A DNA stretch of 45,811 nt from an uncultured Flavobacteriales bacterium. GTDB taxonomy: Bacteria > Bacteroidota > Bacteroidia > Flavobacteriales > Flavobacteriaceae. Both the position numbers and the translations under genes were made by a program. Where the stretch lies: NCBI GenBank assembly GCA_913009535.1, contig CAJVXR010000003.1, forward strand, positions 1-45,811. Reading direction: 5' to 3'. The notes below the pieces were generated by a model. The model was not told where the DNA came from and searched no databases. It saw only the letters and a list, made by a program, of their open reading frames with translations. Below are positions 26,525 to 35,438 of this stretch, piece after piece (the first letter of the stretch is position 1; each line of letters starts with the position of its first letter).

Positions 26525-26987
26525 CAATTTGTCTATCGATTTGCTGGTCTAAAGAAATATAGGTTTCGGTTCTAGAAACTCCTTTAATAACTTGAATTTT
26601 CTTGTTTAATATTTGCATTAAATTTTCATTATCAATACATAATATCTTAGTTAAGATACTCCAATTCCCTGTTGTATAATGACATTCGATTACTTCAGGT
26701 ATGTTTTTTAATTCGCGGACTACATCTGCATTATCCCCTGCTTTTTCTAAATAAATACCAATAAACGCCATAGTCTTATAGCCAAGAATTTTTGGGTTAA
26801 TTATAATTTTAGAGCCTTCTATTAATTCTGAATTTTCTAACTTTCTAAGCCTTTGATGAATAGCGGCACCTGAAACTCCAATTCTTTTTGCTATTTCTAA
26901 AATAGGAGTTCTGGCATTATTCATAAGTGACCTAATAATTTCTTTATCAATGCCGTCAATTTTTATTGTATTATTTGCCTTTTTCAT
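26517..26987 (-). CDS. Lrp/AsnC-family transcriptional regulator
   Basis: Feast/famine regulator that binds amino acids and DNA. The 156 residues have an N-terminal winged helix (DGIDKEIIRSLMNNARTP, then ISGVSGAAIHQRLRKLE-type HTH as RIGVSGAAIHQRLRKLE) and a C-terminal RAM ligand-binding domain with IPEVIECHYTTGNWSILTKI. It is the second gene of a minus-strand pair, ten bases after the saccharopine-dehydrogenase-like gene, so it may regulate that gene or respond to its product; this is inference. The ligand is unknown. Confidence 0.93.
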   Translation of the reverse strand: MKKANNTIKIDGIDKEIIRSLMNNARTPILEIAKRIGVSGAAIHQRLRKLENSELIEGSKIIINPKILGYKTMAFIGIYLEKAGDNADVVRELKNIPEVIECHYTTGNWSILTKILCIDNENLMQILNKKIQVIKGVSRTETYISLDQQIDRQIAI

Positions 26988-26996
26988 AAATTTTAA

Positions 26997-28361
26997 TCAA
27001 AGATTAAGTGGGTTATACCCATAATATGGAACTTCATATTCATTAAATTTTATTCCATACTCGATTAACTCTTTAAGGATTGGATTATAAATGTTTTTAT
27101 TTATAGGAAGTTGAACACCCACTGCTTTTATCTTTGAATTCAAAACTGCTAGTGTAGCGATTGCTAACGGTAAACCAACTGTTTTCGCCATTGCAGTATA
27201 AGTCTGGTCTTCACCCACACATACCATATTTGATTCAATTTGATATTTTTTATTATTTAATTCATACCCAAACTTATGGTACATTACTATCATGTCTTTG
27301 TCATTAGTTTCTAATGACCAACTTTGACAGAGTATGAATTGTAATATTTGTGCTGGTGTTGCTTTTTCTAGTGTAATAGTTTTTTGATTACTAAAGATAT
27401 CTAGCTCTAGTAATTTATTCCAAATAAGATCATCTTGATCTATTTTTAAAGAGTGCCTTAATTTTAATTCAACGGAGTCTGTGGGGTGATAGGGTAAAAA
27501 TAAATTTACAAAATCTCTAAACTTCATTTTGTTGCTGTTTTCGATTATGTAACTGTCATCTGTCATACCTAATTGAACAAATACATTCCAAGCTTTACTA
27601 AACCCCACTTTTCTAATTGTACCTCTATATAAAGTTTTAACATCTTCCAGTCCATATATCTTTCTGTACTTTAATGAATCTCTATTGGCATAGCCTTCAA
27701 ATCTACCGTAATTTTCAATTTCTAAAAATTCAGTTCTTCTAAAAAGCTTGCTATAAGGGATATATTTGTAAGAGCCTTCTTGAATAAATTTTGCAGGACT
27801 TCCTTGTCCAGCCAGAACAACATTTCTAGGATTCCATGTAAATTTGTAGTTCCATAAATTATTATCAGATTCAGGTGCGATTAAGCCGCCGGTAAAAGAT
27901 TCAAATAAAATCACTTTTCCGCCTTTTTCCTTTATTTGATCTATTACCTTCATTGCACTCATGTGATCAATCCCTGGGTCTAAGCCAATTTCATTCATAA
28001 TCACAATTCCTTTTTCTACTGCCTGCTCGTTTAAAGCAAGCATTTCATCACTTATATAGGATGCTGTTAGCATATTTTTACTATGATTAACACAGTCTTT
28101 AGCTACGAGTAAATGAAACCTTGCTGGAAGCATTGAAATCACGATATCTGCATTTACGATCTCTTGTTTTCTAGAATTATCATCAAATACATCGAGTTCA
28201 ATAGCTTTAGATTTAGAGTGGTTATTTAATAATAATTTTGTGTTAGTTATATCTTTATCTGCAATTGTTATAAATAAATTTTCTTTTTCAGATTTATCTA
28301 ACAGGTATTTTATCAAATATGATGAAGATTTTCCAGAACCAATTATTAATATTTTTCTCAT
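26997..28361 (-). CDS. Saccharopine dehydrogenase family protein (LYS9-like)
   Basis: NAD(P)-dependent oxidoreductase of the saccharopine dehydrogenase family, which in lysine metabolism splits saccharopine into glutamate and aminoadipate semialdehyde, or a related reaction. The 454 residues begin with a Rossmann motif (RKILIIGSGKSSSYLIKYL, GxGxxG-like) and show IVISMLPARFHLLVAKDCV, GLDPGIDHMSAMKVID and FTGGLIAPESDNNLW, all typical of the LYS9-type C-terminal dimerisation and catalytic regions. The Lrp regulator follows it. Other enzymes such as homospermidine synthase share parts of the fold, but the LYS9-like form is the closest fit. Confidence 0.87.
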   Translation of the reverse strand: MRKILIIGSGKSSSYLIKYLLDKSEKENLFITIADKDITNTKLLLNNHSKSKAIELDVFDDNSRKQEIVNADIVISMLPARFHLLVAKDCVNHSKNMLTASYISDEMLALNEQAVEKGIVIMNEIGLDPGIDHMSAMKVIDQIKEKGGKVILFESFTGGLIAPESDNNLWNYKFTWNPRNVVLAGQGSPAKFIQEGSYKYIPYSKLFRRTEFLEIENYGRFEGYANRDSLKYRKIYGLEDVKTLYRGTIRKVGFSKAWNVFVQLGMTDDSYIIENSNKMKFRDFVNLFLPYHPTDSVELKLRHSLKIDQDDLIWNKLLELDIFSNQKTITLEKATPAQILQFILCQSWSLETNDKDMIVMYHKFGYELNNKKYQIESNMVCVGEDQTYTAMAKTVGLPLAIATLAVLNSKIKAVGVQLPINKNIYNPILKELIEYGIKFNEYEVPYYGYNPLNL

Positions 28362-28440
28362 GAATATATGTTGTTATGCTATAAATTTAATAATTTAATC
28401 ATTAAGCCCTGTAAGTATATTACATTACTTAATAAATTCT

Positions 28441-28448
28441 TACATTTG
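28441..28448 (+). promoter_or_regulatory. Predicted -7 box of pckA
   Basis: TACATTTG at 28441-28448 matches TAnnTTTG; the -33 position is a poor match. The pckA ATG is 25 bases downstream. An eight-codon frame from the ATG at 28450 ends in a TGA that overlaps the pckA ATG (see findings). Confidence 0.4.
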
Positions 28449-28472
28449 GATGAATACATTTAAACCAAATAA

Positions 28473-30056
28473 ATGAATTTAGACAAATATGGATTAATAA
28501 AATCTAATTGTTTCTATCAAACTCCGATAGACAAATTACAGCAAATTATAGTTGATAAAAAACAAGGCTTTATAGTAGATTCGGGTGCTTTGGCAATAAG
28601 TACTGGTAAATTTACTGGAAGATCCCCAAAAGACAGATATATTGTAAAGGATGAAATCACCAATAATAGAGTTTGGTGGGGGGATATTAATATTCCAATT
28701 GAAGAGTCTTATTTTGATAAATTACATTTAAAATTGATAAATTACTTATCTAAAAAAGACGTTTTTGTTAGGGATAGTTATGTTTGTTCTTTAAAGACTT
28801 CAAGATTAAATATCCGAACTATTTGTGAATTACCAAGTAGTGATTTCTTTGCGAATAACATGTTTTTGAGACTAGATGAAAACTCTATTGAGGATTTTCA
28901 AGAAGACTGGTTAGTGATAAATGCTCCAGGATTTAAAGCAAGCCCTAGAGATGATGGTACGAGAAGCGAAAACTTTGCTATTATCAATTTTTCAAAAAAA
29001 ACTGTAATTATTGGAGGTACTGGTTATACAGGTGAAATAAAAAAATCTATTTTTTCTGTTTTGAATTTCCTTCTGCCAGTTGATCAAGATATTTTACCTA
29101 TGCACTGTAGTGCTAATGTTGGTAAAAATGAAGATACTGCTATCTTTTTCGGTCTATCTGGTACAGGAAAAACTACACTTTCAGCAGATTCAACTAGACA
29201 ATTAATTGGAGATGATGAGCATGGCTGGAGTAAAGAACATAAAATTTTTAATTTTGAAGGAGGCTGTTATGCGAAAGTTATTAATCTGAATAAAGAAAAT
29301 GAACCTGATATTTATAATGCCATAAAAAAAGGCTCTCTTTTAGAAAATATTATTGCTGATAAAAATGGTAAAGTTGATTTTAAAGATGTTTCAATTACTC
29401 AAAATACTAGAGTTAGTTACCCAATTAACTTTATTGAAAACATAAGAAAACCCTCAATTGGAGATACACCTGAAAACATATTTTTCTTAACTGCGGATGC
29501 CTTTGGTGTCTTACCCCCAATATCTAAGTTAACTCCTAGCCAAGCAGCGTATCATTTTATTTCTGGTTACACTAGTAAAGTTGCAGGAACAGAAGATGGC
29601 GTAGTAGAACCACAGCCTTCTTTTTCTGCATGTTTTGGAGCTCCTTTTATGCCATTGCATCCTACAGAATATGCGAAAATGTTAATTAATAAAATAAATG
29701 ATTCTGGTGTGACGGTTTGGTTAGTCAATACTGGATGGACAGGAGGTCCTTACGGAATTGGAAAAAGAATGGAATTAAAATATACAAGAGCAATGATTAA
29801 TGCTGCTTTAAGTGGTGATTTAGAAGATGCTAATAAAAATAATTACCACACTCACTCAGTTTTCAATTTAAACCAACCTAGAGTCTGTCCAAATGTTCCT
29901 ACTTCAGTTTTAAGTCCAAGAATGACTTGGAACGATGATGTTAATTATTATAAGACTGCTTATAATTTAGCAAACTCTTTTATAAACAACTTTAAGCAAT
30001 TCGAGCCTTACTCAAACAATGAGATATTATCAGGAGCTCCTAACTTAAAAAAATAG
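28473..30056 (+). CDS. pckA: Phosphoenolpyruvate carboxykinase (ATP)
   Basis: Converts oxaloacetate and ATP to phosphoenolpyruvate, the first step of gluconeogenesis from the TCA cycle. The 527-residue protein has the substrate loop ALAISTGKFTGRSPKDRYIV (about 42-61), the Walker A FFGLSGTGKTTLSAD (about 225-240), the metal site region IGDDEHGWS, FNFEGGCYAK and the PEPCK-specific HFISGYTSKVAGTEDG. ATP specificity follows from this family (the GTP enzyme is a different family). It is a lone gene, convergent with hemD, whose stop is eight bases away. Confidence 0.97.
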   Translation: MNLDKYGLIKSNCFYQTPIDKLQQIIVDKKQGFIVDSGALAISTGKFTGRSPKDRYIVKDEITNNRVWWGDINIPIEESYFDKLHLKLINYLSKKDVFVRDSYVCSLKTSRLNIRTICELPSSDFFANNMFLRLDENSIEDFQEDWLVINAPGFKASPRDDGTRSENFAIINFSKKTVIIGGTGYTGEIKKSIFSVLNFLLPVDQDILPMHCSANVGKNEDTAIFFGLSGTGKTTLSADSTRQLIGDDEHGWSKEHKIFNFEGGCYAKVINLNKENEPDIYNAIKKGSLLENIIADKNGKVDFKDVSITQNTRVSYPINFIENIRKPSIGDTPENIFFLTADAFGVLPPISKLTPSQAAYHFISGYTSKVAGTEDGVVEPQPSFSACFGAPFMPLHPTEYAKMLINKINDSGVTVWLVNTGWTGGPYGIGKRMELKYTRAMINAALSGDLEDANKNNYHTHSVFNLNQPRVCPNVPTSVLSPRMTWNDDVNYYKTAYNLANSFINNFKQFEPYSNNEILSGAPNLKK

Positions 30057-30063
30057 ATTTTGT

Positions 30064-30810
30064 TTACTTTTTGTTTACTTTTTTGATATAATCTTCAAGA
30101 GCCATTGTCATAGAAGGGAATTTTTTCGAAGGAGCGGAAATATCTACTTTAAGCCCATTATCTTCACATGTTTTTTTTGTTATTGCTCCAAATGCAGCTA
30201 TTCTTGTGTTGTTTTGTTTAAAATCAGGATAATTGTGTAATAAGGATTCAATACCCGTTGGGCTGAAAAACACCAAAATATCATAAGAAACATCTGCTAA
30301 ATGAGATAAATCACTAATCACAGTTCTATAAAATACTGATTGTCTCCAGTTTATGTTCAATTCATTTAGTAGAATAGGTACTTCAGCTTTTAATTTATCA
30401 GTTGTAGGAAGAAGAAATCTTTCAGTATCATGCTTTTTTATTAAAAGGCATAAATCTTCAAATTTTCTTAATCCAACATAAATTTTTCTTTTTCTGTATA
30501 CTACGTGATTTTGTAAATAAAGAGCTACTACTTCAGATTGACAAAAGTACTTCATTGAATCTGGAACTTTATACCTCATTTTATCACATACCCTAAAATA
30601 ATGATCTACGGCATATCTGCTGGTTAGTATGATAGCAGTAAACATAGTTAAATCTATTTTTTGTAGTCTAACTTCTTTTACAGTAACGGGCATCACGTGA
30701 ATGAAAGGCTCAAAATCTATTTTTATCTTTTGACTTTTTTCTAGTTCAAAAAAAGGAGAATGTGGTACTGTAGGTTTAGTTTGAGAGACAAGAATATTTT
30801 TAACTTTCAT
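30064..30810 (-). CDS. hemD: Uroporphyrinogen-III synthase, Bacteroidota type
   Basis: Closes and rearranges hydroxymethylbilane to uroporphyrinogen III in heme synthesis. The 248-residue sequence follows the divergent Bacteroidota HemD: MKVKNILVSQTKPTVPHSPF, FTAIILTSRYAVDHYFRVCD, VYRKRKIYVGLRKFEDLC and the second-domain ILVFFSPTGIESLLHNYPDF with AAFGAITKKTCEDNGL. HemD is poorly conserved, so the call rests on overall layout and on the DUF4271 neighbour, which precedes it in many flavobacteria. The 3' end carries an 11-base tandem duplication at 30057-30078. Confidence 0.88.
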   Translation of the reverse strand: MKVKNILVSQTKPTVPHSPFFELEKSQKIKIDFEPFIHVMPVTVKEVRLQKIDLTMFTAIILTSRYAVDHYFRVCDKMRYKVPDSMKYFCQSEVVALYLQNHVVYRKRKIYVGLRKFEDLCLLIKKHDTERFLLPTTDKLKAEVPILLNELNINWRQSVFYRTVISDLSHLADVSYDILVFFSPTGIESLLHNYPDFKQNNTRIAAFGAITKKTCEDNGLKVDISAPSKKFPSMTMALEDYIKKVNKK

Positions 30811-30832
30811 ATAGTATACCTTTAGAATGAAA

Positions 30833-31477
30833 CTACACTAACTCATTTATAATAAATAAAATTGGCATAATTTCAAGAGTGCAAAGATACAAAATAAAAT
30901 AAAACATGTTTGGTATTACTAAATTATCATTTAACCTTACTGTTTTGTAAAGGCCTATAATATATAAAATGACAATAATAATTATACTGATTTTTAAAAA
31001 TGCTAAAGAGTTTGGGAAAGTGTAAACAGTTAGTGAGTTCAAAAGAATTATAATTATTCCAATAAACTTATTGAAGCTATTTCTTTGCTTGTTAAATGTG
31101 GTAACAAATTTATCTATCTTAAAGGACCACCCAATCACAATTTCCAATAAATACTTCGAGTAAATAAATAATATAAAATATAGTAAAGTCTTTAAATATA
31201 AGAACATTTCAAATCCAATATTTCCAAATGTGTTATAAAAGCAGAGTGTGCTTATAAATAGACTGGAAGAAATGATAAAGTTTGTGTTTAGTAGGCTATT
31301 AAAACTACTTAAATAATTATTTTCATTTGAGTTAAATTTGATAAATGAATTATTTAAATATATCTGAAGAAAGTAATTGAATTTTGAGTTATTTAATGAT
31401 TTGGCAATTGTTATTAATAGAATATTTATTAAAATAATAATTGTGAATCCATCAAATAATATATAATCTCTAATCAT
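30833..31477 (-). CDS. DUF4271 membrane protein
   Basis: Inner-membrane protein of about 214 residues with six hydrophobic segments, among them FTIIILINILLITIAKSL, FILFIYSKYLLEIVIGWSF and SIIIIVILYIIGLYKTVRL. The frame reaches back to an ATG at 31507, but that one lies over a predicted minus-strand -7 box (31512-31505), so I choose the ATG at 31477 (MIRDYILFDGF). It is upstream of hemD with a 22-base gap, the usual Bacteroidota arrangement. Function is unknown; the linkage to heme synthesis is only by position. Confidence 0.82.
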   Translation of the reverse strand: MIRDYILFDGFTIIILINILLITIAKSLNNSKFNYFLQIYLNNSFIKFNSNENNYLSSFNSLLNTNFIISSSLFISTLCFYNTFGNIGFEMFLYLKTLLYFILFIYSKYLLEIVIGWSFKIDKFVTTFNKQRNSFNKFIGIIIILLNSLTVYTFPNSLAFLKISIIIIVILYIIGLYKTVRLNDNLVIPNMFYFILYLCTLEIMPILFIINELV

Positions 31478-31504
31478 TATGGCTAAATTAGGAAGAATAT
31501 TATA

Positions 31505-31534
31505 CAAAAATAATCTACTAAATAACTATTTTTG
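31505..31534. promoter_or_regulatory. Back-to-back -7 boxes for DUF4271-hemD and the DPM-synthase gene
   Basis: TATTTTTG on the minus strand (31512-31505) and TATTTTTG on the plus strand (31527-31534) lie 14 bases apart and point away from each other. Both match TAnnTTTG; -33 boxes are not evident. They fit the divergent starts at 31477 and 31551. Confidence 0.4.
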
Positions 31535-31550
31535 CTAAAATCATATATTC

Positions 31551-32279
31551 ATGAAGGATGTTTTAGTTATAATCCCAACATATAATGAAATTGAAAACAT
31601 TGATAATATAATTATTTCAACATTTGATTTATACACAGATATAAATATTTTAATTGTTGACGACAACTCTCCGGATTTTACTTTTAAAAAAGTTCAAGAA
31701 CTACAAACAAGATTTAAAGGACAATTGTCTTTATTAAAAAGATCAAAAAAAGAGGGCTTAGGAACAGCTTATATAGAAGGTTTTAAATGGGCCTTACAAA
31801 GAGATTTTAATTATGTGTTTGAGATGGATGCTGATTTCTCTCATAATCCTAAGGATATTTCGAGGTTGTTAAAACCAATCGTTGAAGATAATTATGATGT
31901 CTCAATAGGTTCTAGATATATCAATGGGGTTAATGTAGTTAACTGGCCCTTAAGTAGGATTATTTTATCATATACAGCTTCAATATATGTGAGGATTATC
32001 ACTAATATGAATATAAAAGATTCAACATCTGGCTACATATGTTATAAAAAAACAGTTTTGGAATCTATGAACTTAGATGATATTAAATTTACAGGATATG
32101 CATTTCAGATTGAAACGAAATATAAAGCATATTTGAAAAATTTTAAATTAATTGAAATACCAATAATTTTTTCAGATAGAAAATATGGTACTTCAAAATT
32201 AAATAGCACTATAATTTCAGAAGCAATTTTTGGAGTAATTGGCATGAGAATAAAACAAATACTTAATATCAATTTTTAG
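31551..32279 (+). CDS. Polyprenol monophosphomannose synthase-like glycosyltransferase (GT2)
   Basis: Glycosyltransferase of family 2 resembling dolichol-phosphate mannose synthase, which puts a sugar onto a polyprenyl phosphate carrier. The 242 residues have the nucleotide-binding start VIIPTYNEIENIDNII, DDNSPDFT, the DxD-type EMDADFSHNPKDI (about 92-104), a SIGSRYINGVNVVNWPLSR block and DSTSGYICYKKTVL. No C-terminal membrane segment, so it is the short, soluble-type form. pyrC follows after three bases, but the association is common in Bacteroidota without an obvious metabolic reason. Confidence 0.9.
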   Translation: MKDVLVIIPTYNEIENIDNIIISTFDLYTDINILIVDDNSPDFTFKKVQELQTRFKGQLSLLKRSKKEGLGTAYIEGFKWALQRDFNYVFEMDADFSHNPKDISRLLKPIVEDNYDVSIGSRYINGVNVVNWPLSRIILSYTASIYVRIITNMNIKDSTSGYICYKKTVLESMNLDDIKFTGYAFQIETKYKAYLKNFKLIEIPIIFSDRKYGTSKLNSTIISEAIFGVIGMRIKQILNINF

Positions 32280-32282
32280 ATA

Positions 32283-33623
32283 ATGAATCAGATTTTAATT
32301 AAAAATGCGAGAATAATTAATGAAGGTAAAATCATAAAATCTGATATTTTTATTGAAAATGAAATGATTCAAGAGGTCTCTAGTTCTATAAGTTTGAAAT
32401 CTTCATCTGTGCAAATTATAGATGCAGAAAATAACTTTGTAATGCCTGGAATAATTGATGATCAAGTTCACTTTAGAGAGCCAGGACTCACTCATAAAGC
32501 TAATATCAAATCAGAATCTAAAGCTGCGGTTGCTGGAGGTATTACTTCTTTTATTGAAATGCCAAATACTTCTCCTCAAGCTACTACAGTTATTGAGTTA
32601 GAGAAAAAATTTAATATTGCGTCAAAAGACTCTCATGCAAATTACTCGTTTATGTTTGGTGGAACAAATGATAATTTAGATGAGGTATTAAAAATTGACA
32701 GTAAAAATGTTGCAGCTTTAAAGTTATTTTTAGGGTCCTCTACAGGAAATATGTTAGTTGATGACTTAGATGTTTTAGAGAAAATATTTTCTAAAACAGA
32801 TATGCTTATAGCTGTTCACTGCGAAGATGAATCTACTATCAAGAATAATTTAAAAAAATATACTGATAAATACGGAGACGATATTCCAATGAAATTTCAC
32901 CCTCTAATTAGAAGTAGAGAGGCTTGTTATATCTCCTCATCAAATGCTATAAAATTAGCAAAAAAAACTGGCGCTAGATTACATGTTTTTCACATTTCAA
33001 CTGCTGAAGAAACTAAGCTTTTTTCTAACAAAAAAAAGTTAAAAGACAAGAAAATAACAGCAGAAGTTTGCATACACCATTTATGGTTCTCTGATTCAGA
33101 CTATGAAGAGTTTGGCTCAAAAATTAAATGGAATCCAGCGGTTAAAAGTTCAACTGATAGAGATGCGTTGTGGAAAGCATTACTTGACGACAGAATAGAT
33201 GTAATAGCAACAGACCATGCTCCTCATACAGAGGAAGAAAAAAAATCTAATTATTTAAATTGCCCATCTGGTGGCCCTTTAGTTCAACATGCGTTGCCCG
33301 CAATGTTAGAAGCATTTCATAATAATAAAATCTCTCTTGAAAAAATTGTTGAAAAAATGTGTCACAATCCAGCTATTCTTTTTCAAATTGAAAAAAGAGG
33401 TTTTATTAAAAAAGGCTATTATGCTGATTTAGTTATTTTTAATTTGAATAATCCTTGGACTGTAAATAAAGATAATATACTTTATAAGTGTGGTTGGTCT
33501 CCTTTTGAGGGAAAATCTTTTAAGTCTAGAATTTCACACACCATAATAAATGGAAAATTAATATATAATAACTCTTCTTTTGTTAACGATTCAAGAGGTA
33601 AAAGACTGACATTTAATAGATGA
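32283..33623 (+). CDS. pyrC: Dihydroorotase
   Basis: Zinc-dependent amidohydrolase that closes carbamoyl aspartate to dihydroorotate in pyrimidine synthesis. The 446-residue sequence has DDQVHFREPGLTHKANI at about 59-75, GGITSFIEMPNTSP, the lysine that may be carbamylated in AALKLFLGSSTGN, the His/Asp sites VHCEDE and HVFHIST and the catalytic ATDHAPHT. The usual metal motif DxHxH reads DQVH here, with Gln61 for the first His; this substitution is, from memory, common in Bacteroidota enzymes. It overlaps the next lipoprotein gene by four bases. Confidence 0.94.
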   Translation: MNQILIKNARIINEGKIIKSDIFIENEMIQEVSSSISLKSSSVQIIDAENNFVMPGIIDDQVHFREPGLTHKANIKSESKAAVAGGITSFIEMPNTSPQATTVIELEKKFNIASKDSHANYSFMFGGTNDNLDEVLKIDSKNVAALKLFLGSSTGNMLVDDLDVLEKIFSKTDMLIAVHCEDESTIKNNLKKYTDKYGDDIPMKFHPLIRSREACYISSSNAIKLAKKTGARLHVFHISTAEETKLFSNKKKLKDKKITAEVCIHHLWFSDSDYEEFGSKIKWNPAVKSSTDRDALWKALLDDRIDVIATDHAPHTEEEKKSNYLNCPSGGPLVQHALPAMLEAFHNNKISLEKIVEKMCHNPAILFQIEKRGFIKKGYYADLVIFNLNNPWTVNKDNILYKCGWSPFEGKSFKSRISHTIINGKLIYNNSSFVNDSRGKRLTFNR

Positions 33624-34096
33624 AAAAATTAAATTATATACTGATAATATTTTCTTTGTTTGGTTGTGTGAATAATAGTCTAATTGAACACCCAAATGTG
33701 CCTGAAGACCTGATCTCTCAAGAAAAAATGGTTGATATTATTTATGATATGACTCTTATTAGCGTTGCAAAAGGAGTTAATAAAAGCATTCTCGAAAATA
33801 ACGGAATAATTCCAGAGGAATATATTTTCAAAAAATATTCAATTGATAGTGTAATCTTTGCTGAAAATAACGAATACTATTCTTTTGATTTAAAAATTTA
33901 TCAATCTATTTATGACGAAGTAAAGATTAAATTAAAAAAAAATAAAAAATTAATCAATGATAGTATTAATATAGCAAGGAAATTATCTGGTGAGTTGAGC
34001 AAAAAACTAATCAAAGAACGTAAAATAAATAAAATATCAGTTGATACTATAAAATTTGATAGTATCAATAAAATTAACTTGATTAATACAAATTAG
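33620..34096 (+). CDS. DUF4296 lipoprotein
   Basis: A 158-residue predicted lipoprotein with signal MKKLNYILIIFSLFGC (Cys16). The mature part begins VNNSLIEHPNVPEDLISQEK and matches the DUF4296 family, with MVDIIYDMTLISVAKG and the later KYSIDSVIFAENNEYYSFDL. The C-terminal third is Lys-rich and probably helical. Function is unknown. Its ATG overlaps the pyrC stop (ATGA), the usual Bacteroidota neighbour order. Confidence 0.87.
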   Translation: MKKLNYILIIFSLFGCVNNSLIEHPNVPEDLISQEKMVDIIYDMTLISVAKGVNKSILENNGIIPEEYIFKKYSIDSVIFAENNEYYSFDLKIYQSIYDEVKIKLKKNKKLINDSINIARKLSGELSKKLIKERKINKISVDTIKFDSINKINLINTN

Positions 34097-34143
34097 TATT
34101 GTAAAATTTTACTTATTTTGTTAGAGCAAATATTAAAATATAG

Positions 34144-35436
34144 ATGAAAAATTTTATTGACGAAATTAGGTGGAGAGGTTTGATCCATGATGAAATGCCT
34201 GGAATTGAAGATCACTTAAGTGATTCGATTAGAGTTTCTTATACTGGTTTTGACCCTACATCAAACTCTCTTCATATAGGAAGTTTAGTGCCTATTATGT
34301 TACTAGCTCATTTTCAAAGATCTGGACATAAACCAATTGCTTTAATTGGAGGAGCCACAGGTATGATAGGTGACCCATCAGGAAAATCTGCAGAGAGAAA
34401 CTTATTAGATGAAGAAACTCTGGTTAATAACCAAGCTGCAATAAAACAGCAGTTGTCTCAATTTTTAAACTTTGATTCTAAAGAGAAAAACTCAGCTCTT
34501 ATTCTAAATAATTTTGATTGGATGAATAGATTTTCCTTCTTAGATTTTACACGTGATATTGGTAAGCATATTTCTGTAAACTACATGATATCTAAAGATT
34601 CTGTTAAAAACAGAATATCCTCAGAATCCTCTTCAGGAATGAGTTTCACTGAGTTTACTTACCAGTTAATTCAGGGATATGATTTTTTACATTTGCACAA
34701 AAACTATAATTGTACTATTCAAATGGGTGGAAGTGATCAGTGGGGTAATATCACAACTGGAACTGAGCTTATTAGAAGAATTGACTCTGGTAAAGGGTAT
34801 GCTTTAACATGTCCTTTAATCACAAAGTCCGATGGTGCTAAATTTGGCAAATCTGAAACTGGAAATATTTGGCTAGATCCAAATAAGACATCTGTATATA
34901 AATTTTATCAATATTGGTTAAATACTAGTGATGATGATGCTGAAAAGTATATTAAAATATTTACCTTTTTATCTAAAAAAGAAATTAATAATATTGTCAT
35001 TCTTCACAAAAAAGAACCTCATAAAAGACTGATTCAAAAGTCTTTAGCTAAAGAAATAACTACAATTGTTCACTCAGATAAGTCTTTTTTGCAGGTAGAA
35101 TTAGCTTCAACTATTCTTTATAGTAAATCTTTCAAAAAAGATATTGAATCGATTGACGAAAACACCTTTTTAGATATCTTTGAAGGAGTTCCTTTAGTTG
35201 AGTTGCCTAAAAATGAATTAGTTAAAGGTTTTGATATGATTTCTGTATTGTCTTCTAAAACTGAGTTTTTAAAATCAAATTCTGACGCAAGAAGGTCCCT
35301 TAGTGAAAATTCAATTTCAATAAATAAATCTAAAGTTAAAGAAGATTATTTAGTTGAAAATAAGGATTTAATTAATGATAAATATGTGATAATTAACAAA
35401 GGTAAAAGAAGTACTTTCATTATAAAGTTCACATAA
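34144..35436 (+). CDS. tyrS: Tyrosine--tRNA ligase
   Basis: Charges tRNA-Tyr with tyrosine. The 430-residue class I enzyme has YTGFDPTSNSLHIGSLVP (HIGH form HIGS) at about 34-52, IALIGGATGMIGDPSGKSAER at about 67-87 split around its loop, the tyrosine-binding FTYQLIQGYDFLHLH and QMGGSDQWGNITTG, and the KMSKS loop in the form KFGKS at about 237-241, which is normal for bacterial TyrRS. The C-terminal S4-type RNA-binding domain (SDARRSLSENSISINKSKVK) is present. It is convergent with the LuxE-like gene, two bases apart. Confidence 0.97.
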   Translation: MKNFIDEIRWRGLIHDEMPGIEDHLSDSIRVSYTGFDPTSNSLHIGSLVPIMLLAHFQRSGHKPIALIGGATGMIGDPSGKSAERNLLDEETLVNNQAAIKQQLSQFLNFDSKEKNSALILNNFDWMNRFSFLDFTRDIGKHISVNYMISKDSVKNRISSESSSGMSFTEFTYQLIQGYDFLHLHKNYNCTIQMGGSDQWGNITTGTELIRRIDSGKGYALTCPLITKSDGAKFGKSETGNIWLDPNKTSVYKFYQYWLNTSDDDAEKYIKIFTFLSKKEINNIVILHKKEPHKRLIQKSLAKEITTIVHSDKSFLQVELASTILYSKSFKKDIESIDENTFLDIFEGVPLVELPKNELVKGFDMISVLSSKTEFLKSNSDARRSLSENSISINKSKVKEDYLVENKDLINDKYVIINKGKRSTFIIKFT

Positions 35437-35438
35437 GT

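Noticed and set aside
30057..30078. Tandem 11-base repeat (unit TTTTTGTTTAC) at the end of hemD
   Set aside because: Only two copies in AT-rich sequence at a gene end; most likely a local duplication without function.
31478..31507. Longer start for the DUF4271 protein
   Set aside because: The ATG lies inside a predicted -7 box, so the transcript would begin after it.
34101..34112. Palindrome GTAAAATTTTAC before tyrS
   Set aside because: Short, A/T-only apart from its ends, and no U tract or promoter context; likely chance.
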